From assembly GCA_030425395.1 (NCBI GenBank), contig JAUIAS010000006.1:1-64000 (forward strand): a stretch of DNA of 64,000 nucleotides, given 5' to 3'. Position numbers and translations under genes: made by a program. The DNA comes from Alphaproteobacteria bacterium. GTDB taxonomy: Bacteria > Pseudomonadota > Alphaproteobacteria > Rhodobacterales > Rhodobacteraceae. The notes beneath the pieces were generated by a model that was not told where the DNA came from, made no database searches, and worked only from the letters and a program-made list of their open reading frames with translations. Position 1 is the first letter of the stretch. Each line of letters starts with the position of its first letter. This document shows, in pieces, positions 63,701 to 64,000 of this stretch.

Positions 63701-64000
63701 CAAGGATGAATACGAGGTTGCCCGCCTGCACCTGCAAACCGAGAAAAAGGCACGCGAACAGTTCGAAGGCGATTTCGCGATGACCTTCCACCTTGCGCCG
63801 CCGCTGCTGTCCAAGGTCGGTCACGACGGTCGCCCGATCAAGAAGGCGTTCGGTCCCCGGATGCTGCGCGGGTTCCGTATTCTGGCGCGGCTCAAGATAT
63901 TGCGAGGCACACCATTTGATCCTTTTGGCCGGACCGAAGAGCGGCGCATGGAACGCGCCCTGATCCGCCAATACGAAGCCGATCTGAAGGACGTCTTGCC
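60756..64000 (+). CDS. Indolepyruvate ferredoxin oxidoreductase, fused alpha/beta (copy 2, cut by window end)
   Basis: 1081 codons are present; the frame is still open at the window end. The order matches copy 1: GYRGSPLGAVDMQMLRAAK and AGLNEDLAATALWGSQ, CSGCPHNSSTKLPEGSRAYA, NLGDGTYNHSGVQA, TGGQGNEGGLDAPR, ferredoxin-like CEGCGDCGVQSNC with SSCNKDFSCLKGFCPS, and the gamma domain GVGGTGVVTIGAVLAQAA. The ATG at 60756 has GGGAGG upstream. It is similar to but clearly divergent from the copy at 28450 throughout, so the duplication is old and the two may handle different oxo acids. A LysR gene is divergent. Confidence 0.93.
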   Translation, partial: MSKTQITLNDRFDLDKEQVLLNGTQALVRLMLIQKARDRQAGHNTAGLVTGYRGSPLGAVDMQMLRAAKPLGANDITFQAGLNEDLAATALWGSQQAELRGEGRFDGVFGLWYGKGPGVDRSGDVFRHANMAGTSPLGGVVAAMGDDHTGESSTVLHQSEWALIDAYMPIVSPAGVQEILDYGVYAFALSRFCGLWVGLKTMKDTIEATAVVDGRLDRMSLVVPEFDLPEGGLNIRLADTPHAQEARMIDYKRFAAEAFSHANRMDKRVWGKPGAKIGFVAAGKNWLDLVHAMSLLNIDEQAAERLGVTTYKVGQTFPLDMRGFHDWAEGLDLIVVVEEKRKLLEVQIKEAIFDDRRGRRVYGWYKGGAGNLHREELFPTKGALDPVWIAQKLGEILVEEGRETDGIRKGLEALEAARRADNAEEIAARLPYFCSGCPHNSSTKLPEGSRAYAGIGCHYMVQWMDRETLGFTHMGGEGANWIGEAPFSTRDHVFQNLGDGTYNHSGVQAIRAALAAGTRITYKILYNDAVAMTGGQGNEGGLDAPRIVAELRAMGVRKLAVVYDEKEDVDPAAFPDGVPLHERADLMAVQKDMAAHEGVSAIVYIQTCAAEKRRRRKRGTFPDPDRRVFINTDVCEGCGDCGVQSNCVSIVPADTELGRKRAIDQSSCNKDFSCLKGFCPSFVTLEGAQPRKAATAEVTLPDLPEPSLPAIDGTWNVVITGVGGTGVVTIGAVLAQAAQIDGKGAGMMEMAGLAQKGGAVHIHCRIAAQPDDISAIRVATGEADALIGGDLVVSAGAKTLGLTRTGRTGAVVNSHEIITGDFTRDTEFSLPSDRLSVALQARMRDRLDLFDASELAKVTLGDSIFSNMIVFGAAWQRGLLPISLNAMQQAIELNGAAVARNLRAFDIGRWAVLYPDDATRLITPNVAAKPKSLDEIIAFRADHLVAYQGKRLAKRYRKLVEAITDPALREAAARGYHKLLSYKDEYEVARLHLQTEKKAREQFEGDFAMTFHLAPPLLSKVGHDGRPIKKAFGPRMLRGFRILARLKILRGTPFDPFGRTEERRMERALIRQYEADLKDVL

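Overview
The window is GC-rich, densely coded alphaproteobacterial chromosome. Its gene content and order fit the Rhodobacterales, most likely the Roseobacter group. The main pointers are an E1-beta subunit of pyruvate dehydrogenase carrying its own lipoyl domain, two fused indolepyruvate ferredoxin oxidoreductases, a purL-bolA-grxD cluster, short PurL, and a family of GC-rich intergenic elements. No rRNA, tRNA, CRISPR array, integrase or transposase was recognised.

Layout. (1) 1-4.8 kb: a restriction-nuclease-like DUF3883 protein, a Tat-exported intradiol-dioxygenase-like protein with a haem-type membrane partner, and a glutamine-synthetase-like/iron alcohol dehydrogenase pair. (2) 4.8-6.46 kb: an AT-rich two-gene insert, a complete small GTPase and a three-helix membrane protein, unlike anything around it. 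(3) 6.4-12 kb, minus strand: pgk, an FtsB-like gene and pdhA-pdhB-pdhC. (4) 12-17.8 kb: two cyclophilins, a DUF3179 protein, bactofilin with an M23 peptidase, a ferritin-like DUF455 protein and a Bcp peroxiredoxin. (5) 17.9-28.2 kb, plus strand: an AsmA-like giant, queA, an MFS transporter, DUF924, lpd and an acyltransferase-SGNH protein. (6) 28.4-39.7 kb: IorAB fusion 1, ilvD, a methyltransferase/MFS pair, uvrA and a patatin-like protein. (7) 40-47.6 kb: DUF2892 and a Crp/Fnr regulator, then valine catabolism (isobutyryl-CoA dehydrogenase, 3-hydroxyisobutyryl-CoA hydrolase, mmsB, mmsA, LysR) interrupted by an L,D-transpeptidase. (8) 47.7-56 kb: CBS protein, coaD, gap, DUF808, thioesterase, tkt, coiled-coil protein and zapA. 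(9) 56-64 kb: grxD, bolA, purL, LysR and a second IorAB fusion running off the end.

How it works together. Central carbon metabolism is over-represented: pgk, gap, tkt, pdhABC and lpd. Near-identical 14-bp palindromes precede both pdhA and the distant lpd, and a related inverted repeat precedes gap, so one regulator probably ties these loci together. Amino-acid turnover is the second theme: two indolepyruvate oxidoreductases, ilvD, and a valine-degradation set with similar TTTGCA-type sites at both of its operons.

The most unusual non-coding feature is a dispersed intergenic element found in six long and three short copies. It pairs a conserved core with hairpin units that repeat at 34-35 bp. 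One copy is expanded to nearly four tandem units, and another keeps its hairpin through a paired base change. The best candidate for an undescribed protein system is the AT-rich GTPase/membrane cassette at 5.1-6.4 kb.
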